Part shown: one piece after another, positions 49,601 through 62,520 of the stretch
How positions within the stretch are numbered: position 1 is the stretch's first letter
Layout: every line of letters starts with the position of its first letter
Program-made: the position numbers and the translations under genes
Origin: Pholis gunnellus
Lineage: Eukaryota; Chordata; Actinopteri; Perciformes; Pholidae
Direction of reading: 5' to 3'
Length of the DNA: 64,000 bases
Assembly: GCA_910591455.2 (NCBI GenBank)
Contig: OU342808.1
Location: 22,806,714-22,870,713, forward strand
The notes under the pieces: model-generated
Database searches by the model: none
What the model saw: the letters and a program-made list of their open reading frames with translations, nothing else
Told to the model about the DNA's origin: nothing

Positions 49601-51972
49601 AGTTGAAACAGGAAGCTGTAAACTGTGATGGATGTTTGCAAGACATTGGGCCTCATGCAGTTTCCTTGCATCGGACAAACACTTTTTGTTTGCACTTGGT
49701 GAGTGCAATGTCGTTATTAAAGACAAGATTGAGGGCAAAAACGGCATGAAATCAAAATGTTCTATTTGCAGAGTATCTCAACATATGACAGAGGCTATGT
49801 ATGGCCATATGGGCCTTTGAAAATCACCCCTTACATCTCTGCCTCTGCTGAGTGAACGCCAGTATCCGTCACTTTCATATGTTTTCATCACCTACTCTCA
49901 GACAGATAACCCATTTGAGCACCTCCTCAGGTATTCACTGTGGTACAGTATGCAGCTAATGACACAAATATACTACAGACACACCGCCATTTATCTTTGA
50001 ACTACCATCATTTCTAAGTCAATTAGCCCAGTCAATATGCTGTGTCAGTTATTACCTGCAATTTACCATAGGTAAATGACTTCTATGCAGTGCAGACACC
50101 TCGATCAGGTTGACACTGAGGTAAAGGCAGATTGAGGGGGATCAGAATGACAGATTGGCGGCACAGAATGGCAACAGCCTCAGCTTGGTAATTCATGAGT
50201 GCTTCAGTAGGGGAAGTTATATCGAAACAGGAAAACTGTGTAGGAGGCGCCATTACATGGAAATAGTGAAATTTAAAGTTGATGGAAAGACCCCTATATG
50301 CAAAGTAGTGAACGAGAGACAAGAATCCAGAGGGCGGCATTAGTATGCATGCTTCCACTCACCTCCTCTGTCTTTCTCTGTTCCCAGAGTTCTCTCCTGC
50401 AGTCTGATATTCTGTGCCATCACCAGCCCTGCTACATCACCTTCCAAGATCCTTTAATCCCCGTTTTATCTTAAACATGCTATCTCGGTGACAGCGGCGT
50501 CGCATTGGGGAAAGAGCAGCTGAAATGTTCTTTAGAGAAGCTCGGGAAGCAGTTGTGACACTCGATTTCGAACGCTCTGCTGCCAGCTGGCTCCGCAGAG
50601 AAGGAAGAGGCATGCATATACCTGCCGAGGGGACACGGTAACAATGTACTTCAAGTTTTGAGATACAAACTTTCGAAAGAAACGCAAGGTCCTATATGGA
50701 GCTGGGGTGACAGAGAGAGAAAGAGGTTTTGTCATGCAGTCGCAATGCTAGATGTATGCTTTGTTGTGTTTTGTTGCATTGTTGTGTCTATGAAGAATAT
50801 GCTATTTCCAATCCCATGTTGTATGACGCCTGTGTGACTTATATGGACTCCATTTAAACCCCCTATTCGTTATTCAGAACAAGTTGCATTTGCTTTAGCG
50901 CTTCAATTTCCACACCACATTTGGGCAGCAGTGTTGCCTCATCAGAAGCTCATTTTTTGTTTTTTCAACAAACTGAGAGGGGAACAGCTGCAAGTCTGGA
51001 GATTTTGTTGCCGACATGGAAAACAGTCATTAAAGCAGTTACTTGGAGGGTGTGCGGAGCCCACTTTGCATACCAATTAAAAAGCACTGTCACCTGGGAA
51101 TCAAGAGAATTCACAAACCTGCTCTCACTTTTAAATATAAAAAATCAGTGTTATTGGAGTGTTAAAGGTTTACTGCCTGATGCCATAGCCAAACATCTGA
51201 ATAAGTATTTCTCTAAACAAGTATGAAGATAACAATACAGTTCCAAGTGTCCTATATAGCATGGCTAAAATTCCATGTGGATCTAATCTTATTCTGTCTG
51301 AATGTTAATGAACCTGACAGTTCTGTGATTGAATTATTAAACCTGCGACTTGATTTAAAAATATCTTCACCTCTCTAATCAGCCAGCTTCTGCAAGAGTC
51401 CACTAAAATCTAATATTTCTGCAACAACAGCAGACATGATTTGGTTTGTTGTAATAAAATGTACCACAGTGGATTATTGGGAGACGGGGCAGTTCGTGAG
51501 AGGGATGTTTACTTTTTTCAACCTGGGTGCCTTCTTTTTTTATGTTCCTTTGTGTGTCTGATATTTCAAGGTTCATTTCAGTTGCCTTGCATTTTAATTT
51601 GGGCTGGCATCCTTGAAATTAAAGGAAGATAAAAGGGAAACTGGCGCTATGTTAATCTCTTTGAAGATGGAGTCAATCTGGCAACAGAATGCCGAGCCCT
51701 TATTTTCCCTTCCCTTTCCCCTCTTCCTGTATTCAGCACAGTGGAAGAGAGATAACTGCAGACTCAGCTTAGCAATAGCTTACCTTAGGTGAGGGAACTC
51801 TTATAGCCCTCTGCTTTCATCTTGCTCCTTGTGGCAGATCAGGCTTTGTTTTGTCTTCTTTAATCTACATCTGGACTATGAATATGTATCTATGTCATTT
51901 TCTGTTTATTCCTACATCCTTCCCTGCAGAGAGACACAGACTGCACCAGTCTGGCTGGATTTCAAAAGGTAT
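46691..51972. other. Gene-free sequence
   Basis: No coding exon or named repeat. 48770-48850 is GC-richer with CAGCTG and CACCTG E-boxes near a CAGCAGCAGCAG run. Other parts are AT-rich, with short unsupported frames. Confidence 0.45.
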
Positions 51973-52688
51973 AGTCTGTGGTGGAGGAAGTATTCACATC
52001 TTTAGTTAAAGTAAACTGATCTTCTAGCTTGTATCAGAGCTGACCATTTTGGTGCCCTTTGGAGGATTTTAGCTGGTTCCCCTTGCATCGCAGCCAATTC
52101 TAGCACCAACCTTTGTGTTCATGCACTCACAGCAACCTGATCTCATAGGAACGTGTGAAAATAAGTCAACATAGGACATCCCCGTATGTTATGATAACGC
52201 ATTTCCGGCTTTTCTTGTGTCGTTTTACACTCTGTCGTTACCCTGAAGCGGCCACAGTTGTCATTTGTAAAGACCGGGCTGCTCACACAGAAGATGCTTA
52301 GCTTTATGTCTTTGAGATTGAATAATGCAAATCACACTCAATATATAGAAAGAATGTGCTGTAGGTCATTCCCCAAACAACTAAATAGTCTTTTCAACTT
52401 TCCCCAAAAAATAAAGGTGGGAGTTATTAGGGTGGTGGTGTTTAATAGGATTCATATTTCCTTTGTTGTTGGCAATTTTTGTAGCATTTAAGTTAAAAAT
52501 AATAGTATTAAAATCATTTGGGGCGCCTCTATGGATGGATGGCACCACTTGCATTCGCCTCCATCGCCTATGAGCAGGGCCAGCTCTGTTTTGTATGTAA
52601 ACACTCCAGATAAACTCATAGCTGTCAAGTAGTTGTGGGGAGAAAAGTATAGTACAGTACTTGAGTAATGTTATTTTCCACCCTGGGT
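51973..52688. mobile_element. hAT-like MITE, apparently carrying a second nested repeat
   Basis: The left end AGTCTGTGGTGGAGGAAGTA, then TTCACATCTTTAGTTAAAGT, and the right end AGTACAGTACTTGAGTAATG, then TTATTTTCCACC, match the two termini of the common teleost GTGGTGGAA element. They are inverted relative to each other. The interior is not the usual one. At about 52130-52260 it contains ATAGGACATCCCCGTATG and TAACGCATTTCCGGCTTTTC, which I recognise from another fish repeat, suggesting insertion inside the first. Confidence 0.5.
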
Positions 52689-55577
52689 ATAGATTAACCT
52701 GGTAGGATGGAAATGTGTGTACATAGACTAAAACCCTTTCTGCTCAGAAGCTGCAGGTCGTTGTGGAATAATGGCGGCCTGCACAGTAATAACTACTACC
52801 TGTTTACAGGCATAGCCATTATGCAAGTCCTTCATGCATTTAACCTGCATAATCCTCCAGTAGAACGTTACGAAGTAGAAACAACTCCGTACATTGCGGT
52901 ACAAATCTCAGTTAATCGGCAGGCAATGTTATGTAAATTCTGATGATGTAACCTATAATTCTTCTACAGAGGTGCTCTTGAGAATTGCTCCAAAGCGAGG
53001 CAGTGTTTCAGCAAATACTGCGATACAAACGAGTGCCTCCAATAGCTGCACCTGGAGTTGTAATACCTTTTGGAAGCAGCTTTTTCATCACGCCCCCAAG
53101 CACCTAATAGCGTGCTGTAGGAATGAGTCCTAAAACATTGAAATGAGTCTGCATTTTTGTTGCACTTCTCGTACCCTTGTCTGGAAATCTATGAGCTTTT
53201 TAAAATGGCTTTTTGGTTAGAAAGCAGATAGATATCTATCTATGATATAAAATTGAAAAAGTTTGAAGCTTTAACATGTCTTAAAAAAGGCGATTGCTAA
53301 CAAATGGCTAAATGAGACTACAAAGCGCAATCACGCCAACCACTAATCTCTCTTTGGCTTAGTGGTGGTGACATGAAGTCATGTGTCCGTGGTGCAGTTC
53401 GTTTATAGGCTGACGTTAGCTTTTTACTTCTGGTGCTTGTAGTTACACTTCAAAAATAAAAAAAGTGTAGTTTCTTTGTGAAGATTATCGTGCTGCAAAT
53501 ATCATGAACATGTGTTTGTTATAGAGTTTATTTTGTGCAGAAAAACAAAATCCACATAAAAAAAAAATTCCATTGGCTTTTCGTTCGAGGGAACCAGTGC
53601 GATGCTAACTCTCGGGTTGACCTACTAAAAATCGTCAGCCCTGCTGCACTCTCTTCTGCTATCTCCACCTCAATCTGCATCAGACTTTGCATTAATATTC
53701 TAACATCTTCCTTTCACCACTGTCCTGTAGATAAAGTACAGATACAGTAGGAATGCAGGTCTTTTCATGTTGATCCACTATTTCAATTACGAAATCTACT
53801 CATCTAATATATTAATTAGCAAAACATTTGATGCACATCTTTGTTTCATTGCAGTCATTTATTTTGAGGATCCTTTAGCGGAGCAACTAAAAAGTGTGAA
53901 CAGTGAAAAGTACATCCGTATCAGGTCCGTATGTGCCCGAGCCACCATCTCGCGTACGAATCACGCTGCGACGTTAATACCCTGTTAATTACTCTCATCT
54001 TGACCTGCCAGTAAAATCAGCCCGGCTGCCACTGCCGCCCATGTTTCTGTTATCTGTGCAAAAATGCATTAGCGTGTGTCCCCTTTAATGGCTTTAATTA
54101 GTCGTAAACGGAGCTGATTCACCAGTTAAGTGGATGAGGAGTCGATACTGTAATACAGTCTCAATATGCACCGCTCCAACTCTATCTCATTGAGAAGGTG
54201 GTGCACGGCAATGGCAGAGGGCGGGCCAGAAAAACCTATTCAGTAATAAAGAAGGCATCTCATACTCCAGACAGTACTCACTCACTGCTCTCATATGAGA
54301 GAGAAAAACTAAAAACATAATTAGAGTGGTGTTGACAGAGGAATCCTTTTAGAGGAGCAGTTTCAATGTCGGATACATTATAATAAGTTTCCACTGGAGG
54401 AGATGAAACATCAGCCAGGCCTATTTTCAGTGGATGGATTATTGTGACATCTTCCTGTCAAAATAAAGTAAACATATCCTCGTGTTGAGTGGAAAGACAA
54501 AGAATGTACAGCAAAATTGGGGGAAAAAAAGCTACAACTTTTCAGTCTTTCAGGAGTGAGTTTTTCTGAAATAATACTGCCAACACAAACACATCCTTAT
54601 TTCAGCTTTAGTCAACAATGGTTGCCCAATAAATGCTTCCCCTGCAGGTTCAGTAAATGAGGCTACTTTGAGGAAGAGAGACCCATAAAGTTCATGTCAG
54701 TAAACCATTTCTCCTTTCATCCCCTCATCTGCAATAAAGTTTCCAGTCTCCAGTCCCTCCATTTGCTGAGTAATGCCCTTGCCCCGGCCGGTGGTGAGGT
54801 GCAGTGCTCTCACACTGGAGGAAGCTAATGGCTGGTTATGGTTTCTAATGCGTGGTGCTTTAGCTTTTGAAATAACAGATCTCCATTACGACTTTGTGTG
54901 CAGATAGAATCCATTGACGGGAAATACTGTGATACAGCAAGGGACCTCACATATAAAAAATGTATGAAATACACGGCCCGCCACTGATATATACAAATAA
55001 TGCACAGCAAATAAACAATTTACCCTGCTAACGTTACTTCAATATATACGGCATTGCATCATAACACAAGTTAGAATGTATCATGTTCCAGACCTTTGCA
55101 TAAGAACATTTTCTCTAACTGGACCTCTTTGAATTCTAGTTGAATTCTCCTGAGCTCTAAGTTACCAGACACGGCTAAACTCTTGCTTGTATTTGGTGAT
55201 CGGTTAAACAGTTACCTGCTATGATACACAGGCCTCTAAACAAAGCCGACATATGATAGTACTTTGTTAAAAGCGTCATCCTCTCCCCTCCCAAATCTGG
55301 CTGTGCAGTCAATTGTTTAGAATGAAGACGATCTATCAAAAACGGCAGACGTCAACCGTAATGTAAAGCAAAGGGACTACTTAAAACACATAGACTCCAA
55401 GTGCTGTGGAGAAAAACCTAAAAAGAAATCAAGATCCACAAAGATAAACACACAATAAACTAGGGAAAACCAGGGGGCACTCAGGTGTCTTTAACTTAGA
55501 GGGGAAGGTGCACCTATCTCATGGCTGTTTCTCCAGAGTTAACTGTGGGAGACGGGAATGTAACATGTACTACTCAC
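52689..55577. other. Noncoding DNA with a possible conserved element
   Basis: The segment 53950-54250 is higher-complexity, with GGCTTTAATTAGTCGTAAAC and ATCTCATTGAGAAGGTGG, and looks enhancer-like. Elsewhere it is AT-rich with short unsupported frames. No gene is recognised. Confidence 0.4.
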
Positions 55578-55850
55578 CCCACCTGAAATGCGGTCCGCCT
55601 CCTAAACCTTGTGTGAGTCAGCAAGCAGCAGGGGGTTCTAGCAGCTTGCGCGTGTTTGCGCGTGCACGCGGAGCTCATCCCGCTGAAGTGCGTATGAGCT
55701 GAAAGGGAAAGTGGACGGAGAGTGTGCTCCCTCTCCCGTCTCATATTTCTCTGCGGTGTAATGTGCCGCCTATTCATGCGATGCCTTTTAAAAGGCATGG
55801 TGGGAATCGCTTCACAGTCAGGCACGGAACTCAATATGCTAATGCCCTCC
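55578..55850 (-). promoter_or_regulatory. CpG-rich patch ending in a strong minus-strand splice donor; candidate noncoding first exon
   Basis: About 17 CpGs occur within 240 bases, including GCGCGTG and GCACGCGG motifs, in otherwise AT-rich DNA. On the minus strand the patch ends in CAGGTGGG|GTGAGT, a near-consensus donor starting at 55577. The reading frame through it (55574-55888) would end in phase 2, which does not fit the phase 1 rtn4r exon. If used, it is therefore more likely an upstream untranslated exon or belongs to another transcript. A TTTTAAAA palindrome near 55790 could be a TATA-like element. Confidence 0.3.
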
Positions 55851-58800
55851 AAGGGAGTGATGGAGGGGGAGAAAACATGACCTGTCAATTACCCACGGCA
55901 AAAACCACTGAAAGATTTATTGAAAACCACCAGAAATTTCCACAAGACAAAAGAGCTTAAACATACGATAGATCAAAACACAAGTCAACGGTTGTTTGCT
56001 TAATTACTAAATCATGTCAGAAAAATTACCCTCCTCTGACTTAATGGCATAAAGTTGAATTGTATTACGTATAGGGGTGCATATGGCAGTATCTTCAACA
56101 ATTACTTCTTCAGAGTGCCAGGTGGAAATCTCAGGCTTTGATTTATGCTAACAGAGAAAAAGCTGGATCTGTCAAAACTCATTATCCAAACAATGGAGCG
56201 GGTTCTGTGTTTCTGATGAGGGATGCAAAACGGGTATATACAGCACGAGAAGACAATAACACTACATCATAGATACACTACACATCTGAACAGCACAGCT
56301 TCCTCTTCCAGTTGTGGCACAGCTTCCCCCCCCCAACGAGTGTCTGCTGGCTAAGGAACCAAGAAGGCACAGTGGGACCATGAGCATTGGTCTGAGATTA
56401 TTTTGTTTCTCAGGCCGTGCTCGTCTCCCTCCCTGGAATAATTGCTGTGATGATGGGCTTCGCTGGAAACACGGACAGGCATGTGAAAACAAGCCCCATT
56501 TCTGATTAGAGGTTTGGAAAGCGAGCCATCTGACGCAGCCGGGACAGCGACAGTTCCCCGGCACGATCTTTTCGCTCCTCAGATCAATTTTTCCGTGTTT
56601 CCATGGGAAATCTTTTTACGCAGGTCTCCCGCCCGCTCTAATGCTTTGAGAATTGTGTCAAAATGCTGCACTGCGGGATCTTAACACTGACTGATAACAT
56701 ATGAGGGAGAAAAACGATCTATATTTGCTGTTTCTAACACCCGGTGAAGACCTTCCTTCCAGGAAATGTATTCATTTTGCGATTCTAGCGGCAGCGCTGG
56801 TTGGAATAATGACAAAAAACGTGTAGTTATCATGATTTCACTGATCTCTACATATGGCTGAACAGATAGAGATCATAATACTCTACTAAAACCAATACTT
56901 CACCAGAGAAAAAGATGATAAAGAGGATAAAGATGTCAAGGCAACATTTGTGGTGTAGAAACACAGCAACAATTAACACTTAAGCACAAAAGTTGTAGTC
57001 GAAACATTAAAAAATAATTCGTAGGGTAAAAAATTTGCCATGTTCCGGAAAAAATGTCCTTCTCGATACGGATTCCAATACCTAAAGTTGTGAATCAGCC
57101 AAAATGAAGTACCATTCCGATGCCAGTGCGTTACAAATAACCAGCTGTATACAAATAACTCCACATGGATGTGATAGGATTAATATTGTGGTATTATGTC
57201 CTGGCTCAGGTTAAACCCTTTGCAGAAGGAAATTAATGCCATAAAACTTTCTTTAATTCTCTAGTTTGACAGCCAGCCATAACAGAAAAATAATGTATAG
57301 ATAAATCCAGTAAAGGAATTACCAACAATTCCTTTAAGTATATTGTTAAAGTGCAGCCGACAATTTCTGAGAAATAAGCGAGATGGCTCACTACTTCCAT
57401 CATCGATTTTGGACGCTGCGGTTGTTTTTCAGGACCTGGAAGTAGCTAACGAGTGATTGAAAGTTGCACATGCAAAGTAATGATCGGGCAGGATGTACGG
57501 ATCAGGTAGAGAGTGACACGAGTTGTTGATCCAGTGTAGCAGAAATGAGCTGTTGAATGATAAAATGTGATATCGGAACGGCATATTGCGTACTTGCCAA
57601 TATCTAGTCCAGCATTTTAGGCTGTATCGGAGGCATTTTGGGTCTCGGAACAACACTAGAAGTAATCTGCTCTTTGCCAACACGACATACTGTATACAAT
57701 GGTTCATGACCTCAGCTTTAGATGCTGTTCCAGCCTTTGCTGGTATTCTGGTTTATGGGACTTAAACCCATGGATGACATATGGTCCTAGTCCACACAAA
57801 CACCATCACTGGAGGAAAATCCATGTCCGCTAACCTCTGCCAGCAACCGGATACATCCTAAATCCGCCTCCATCATCATCCCTCTGTCTTCCCAGCCCTC
57901 CCCACTGCTTCCCCTGAGCCCAGCAGATTACAGATATCATTATAATGGACGTCCTGGCAGGCTATTGCGGTCACATTTAATTTGCCGTGGCCTGATATCT
58001 ACACAAGATAATCAGCATTTACACCTGAGAGTGAAGACGGAAAGACGGGTGACAGTGTGTATGTGGGTGAGACAGCAATAGAATTGCGGAGGGAAGAATT
58101 GCGCAGTGTGAGAGGAGTAAGGGAAAGTGTGAGTGAAGGAAAGACTGCAAAGAATCAGAAGGAATATGTATTCGGCACACAATCCATCAGGACAAAAGGA
58201 GAGTAACAGTGAAGCGCACTTGTCAGATTTGCATTCTAATAAGAATGACCTACTTTGAGCCCCTGAGATGAGTGAGCGCAAAACCTGATTCAAATGAACA
58301 TCCCAGAACACAGATGTTACATCTTGAAGGGAGTTACCTTCCCTTCATACTATATTTAGCTTTGAGAGGGCAGCCTTGTCCAATTACATCCCGATAAACA
58401 ACAGTGTTCTTCTTTTTAAAGTGAAGGTTATAGGGCATTCTCACTGGAGCATACAAAGATACAATAGCTTCATTGATTCCACTTTTAGGCTTGAGAGTAT
58501 GTTTGGGAAGTCTTGCTTTACTCCCGAAACGGTTGCAAGATTCTGCATTTCCTACTCGACAAATCCTTTTTCCTGCCACCACTCAGGACATTGATTTGTG
58601 TCTGAAAAAAAAGTTATATCAGCCACCAAAAATGTGTGGAATCCTTGTGTAAAGCTACCAGAGCAGGTATATATTATATATGTTTAGCACCTAGGGCATG
58701 AGCTTTCACATCTATAACAGATCAATTTCCCCTGAGCCTGAAGAGTGACGACCCATTTCCTTTGAAGGGCTCACCGTACATATATCTGCTGCGAACTACC

Positions 58801-61136
58801 CACCACGCTCACAGGGACACATTACTGTTGTGAATGCATTGCAATGTGACTGTATGAAAGCACAATCTGTCATTGAGTTCTGAAGCCTTTGTTCTACCTC
58901 AATTTGAAATGGGAGTAGCCGATGGCAAAATGTAAAACAATTTTTTTCTATTCGCCGAAGAAGTCGGGTGACTCCAGACTTCTTATTAATAAGCCTCACT
59001 GATTACTATTCACTCTCTGGACACGATATCAGAGCTTTATTGAACTTTGTTTCTCATTCAAATTGGCTTAATTCTTCATGATTTCTTTTTTTTGCGCAAA
59101 TCTTTTTACAGTTATTTTTTTGTTCACAAAATATTTGAATTTCTCATTCATTGACGCATATTGTACTCGTTTTGGCACACGTGTGTAAAAAGACAATTTG
59201 CAGAATAACCACATGGGTTGCTGATTTAAAATTGATGAGTTGATTGTGCAACTGTCATACTCTTCAAACTAAACATCTTTTCATCATTTCAATGTACAGT
59301 ATTGACTTTTCCCAGTAAACTTTAGCCTGCTTTTGAAATCTGAATGTAAAAAGCTCAGTGCAGAATAAACCAGTAGACAAGTTAGTGTCCCCAAATCAAC
59401 CAGGACCAAAATCTTAACAATTCTAACACGAAATGCTTAAAAATGAGCGGCACTGCCTTGAAATTAGACCGGAAATGAATGGACAATACCGTGTTATGAT
59501 GGAGACTTTTATAATGAGTTTATCCATCCGTCCAATTCATGGCTAGTCTAGCCTAGCCTGTCTGTCTGAGTAGTCTGCCCTCTCTGACATTAGGTGGGCT
59601 CTGCAATCTCAAGGTGCTTTTTTCTTTCACACAACGCTGAAGAACTACCCTTTGAAAGTTTGCTAAAATGTGCAGTAAATACAGCATACAGTGTTTCTCC
59701 TTCACATAAAAAAAACACCTATATATGCAGCTATTTATGAAAGTCACAGAATCGTTCCGAAGCGGTGTTTTAGAACTTTGCCTTGAATGACGATAAATAA
59801 TGGATAGGATCCATACAGTGCAGAAAGGTAACCCCCCCGCATTTTTGGCTTAAGTACTGTAGTGGAAAAATGCAGCAGGAGACAGATGTCTTCTTAAAGC
59901 GGAGACTTTAATTAGGAGCAACAAAGTTGAGTCTGTTTATGAAGCAACTGAACGACACTCAAATACACAATCTTTTATAAGCACCAACATCCAGCCACAA
60001 ACATAGTACTTTCCACTATGCACCGCCATGCTCTGCTTGTTAAATTGCAGATTACACGTTTTTTATTGCCGTCATGTTATACGATTAACAAACCTTATCC
60101 TAAAGATATAACAGTGTTCTGAGACATCGAGGGGTGTTAGTCCACAGACTAACTTACTCAATCGCAGAACCAAAACATCAACTCCCATCTGTCTAGTGTG
60201 CATACTAATCACAACTACAGTCATCCTCACAAAAGGACGATAACGAGGATTGGTAGGGAATCCATTTGGACGTCACTGATGCAAATGAGATCAACAGCGC
60301 TATAACCACCAGAGGATATTTATCTATCAAAGGGGGTAAAAGAAAACAAATGTGTTTCTTCTTCAAGACATCCTCCCTCTAAAATATTTAGTTGACAGTC
60401 TTGCTGTTAAAAGCGCGTCAGCCAACATACTGACTGAAAGCACATTTCACATCAAAATGTGGCTAATCATATCAAAATGTCCTCTGTGTTTACCGAATCC
60501 AAGTATTGACGGACCTGCCTCTTTGCTATCATCAAGCTTTCTGCTATGAGTGCTGACTTTTTATCAATCACATTGATTACTGCATGTCAAAAGGTTAGAC
60601 ATATCATGTGTGTCGGTTGATCAGTTATGCTAACCTTCCTCCTAACACTGTGATCAATTACAATGTACTCGTGCTCGCATCTTGGATCAGGCAGCCACTT
60701 TATCTATCTGAGTGGCACTGCCTCCTGCGAGAAGAGGAGCGGGGCATGGGTTGACTTATAGGGCTGACAGCGGCTCCATTCATGCGCCTAATTTAAGAGC
60801 GGCTTCTGCTCTGTCTAATTAACAATTTACTAGGCCATCAGTCAGCCTCCCCATTGTGGTATAATCAGCGTCACCGGCGCTCAGGCAGCTCGGCGCACAC
60901 TGCACACTTCTGCAATAGGATTAGAGGAACCATGCAGCTTTCATGGATGCACGGGCAGAAAAGTGGGCACGTCGAGTTCAAAGGGCGCAACCCCCAAACT
61001 GAAAGAAGACACTGTGCAGTGGAGTGAGAAGGCCAACGTGACAAATTAGCCGGCTCTGTTTTCGCATTTTAGGCGCTGCAGCCGCATAATGTTATTGTTG
61101 TTTTAAAGGAATCAACAGATGCTCATTCGCTCCCCT
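55851..61136. other. Gene-free sequence with an enhancer-like block near its right end
   Basis: No exon is recognised. 60640-60900 is the most structured part. It contains CATGCGCCTAATTTAAGAGC and TGTCTAATTAACAATTTACT, then a CpG-richer GTCACCGGCGCTCAGGCAGC. 59100-59300 and 57000-57340 are AT-rich. Short frames match nothing known to me. Confidence 0.4.
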
Positions 61137-61171
61137 GGGACTGGGGGACCGGGGGGGGGGAGGGGGGCTTC
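61137..61171. repeat. G-rich tract with G-quadruplex potential
   Basis: GGGACTGGGGGACC is followed by a run of ten G, an A and six G. The sequence contains at least four G-runs of three or more within 35 bases. Confidence 0.8.
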
Positions 61172-61841
61172 CTTGTTGCACGCTGGCTCAGCCGGTCGAC
61201 ATTTATCACGACTCTGGTGTGAACGCACGCTATGACGCAACTGCATATTGTATGCATATTTCCCTTGTGTTTTATCTAAGGGTTGGGTTTACAGGCACGT
61301 GGGAGGTTTTGATCTGCTCTGTCATGCATAGGCACCTTTAAGGGATTACGATACAGTGTCAGGGTGGATTTTTGCAAAAAGACAGGAATAAATCCCCCCA
61401 TAAAGGCTCCACCCGCCTCACCACCCTAAAGTTGCATAACACTAATTCTTCTGGTCCTCCCTCTGCTCCCACACCCGGCTCAAGACAAGAACCAACACTT
61501 ATGTCTGGAGAGGAGTGTAGGGGGTTGGGGGCTAGCTTCTACAGCTGTCTGCTCATTGTCCTTCTAAATATTGTGACAGTAGAATAATAACCCACAGAGA
61601 GGATTAAGGACTGGTAATCTGGGGGAATAGTGTACTCCATTTCTTCTGCTTTCTGTATTATTTCGCCCCTTAGCTTCCTCTGTATAAACAAATAGAATTT
61701 TACTCGTTTATCCACTTAGTTCCTCTGTCTTGCTGATTAGCAGTGAAGGGCTGGGAGGCTGGGACATCCTAGAGCGGATGGATCCAAGGATATCTGAGGC
61801 CAGCATGCCTGTGCGTGTGTGTGTATCAGGGAATCTGAGTT

Positions 61842-61875
<34 letters not shown>

Positions 61876-62420
61876 GTATAAACAAATGCAGTGCTACTTG
61901 AAGGGCGCGGCCAATTAAAAGAAGACCCTGAAGGAGTGTGCTCATCCGGATGCAGTGAACATAGCAGATCCACTCTCCGATAGCCTGCTGCAGTTTGTCA
62001 CTTTCAGTAAGGCATTAATACCACCAAGGCTATGTGGCACAAAATATTGACATCTTCATCCTTTAGACACGGAGCAATCGATAAGAAATATGAATACAAT
62101 GGCTCACAGGATCACACATGTAAAAGGAATCCAAAACATTTTTACGTATGAATCACATTTTTTCAACAAACTCTTGACTAATAAGGCAGGAATAGTAATA
62201 CTTTAATTGGATATGAAATCGACATAAAACATATTTTTATAAATACTAATCTTACAAGGTTAAATCAAATGTTTCATAATTGTAATAGAATGTCCTTAAT
62301 AAATATCATTGTACTGTAATAAATGCAATATGCTGTTGTCTTATACAAGAGCTGCCATTACATTAATACAACTTCTAATAATGACTTGTAAAAGAAAAAT
62401 AATGTCTTATTTTAAATAAG
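61172..62420. other. Gene-free sequence
   Basis: Contains the (TG)n microsatellite. A short plus-strand frame at 61372-61587 has no recognisable product. 62100-62420 is AT-rich. Confidence 0.5.
61844..61871. repeat. (TG)14 microsatellite
   Basis: Uninterrupted TG dinucleotides, preceded 30 bases earlier by a shorter GTGTGTGTGT run near 61815. Confidence 0.9.
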
Positions 62421-62520
62421 TATCAAAATCAGAAATGCTTTATTGATCCGCGTCATTTGAGTTACCTTACATAGAATTAAAATATATATACAAACAACAA
62501 ATTATAAAAAATAATGGAAT
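62421..62520 (-). mobile_element. LINE/SINE 3' tail, minus orientation
   Basis: The plus strand reads TATCAAAATCAGAAATGCTT followed by TATTGATCCGCG, the reverse complement of the common fish retroposon tail GGATCAATAAAGTATTTCTG with a TGAT repeat. Only the terminal part is recognisable and no coding sequence remains. Confidence 0.55.

Noticed and set aside
55574..55888. 104-codon minus-strand frame as the rtn4r first coding exon
   Set aside because: Using the GTGAGT donor would leave phase 2, which does not match the phase 1 acceptor at 25594.
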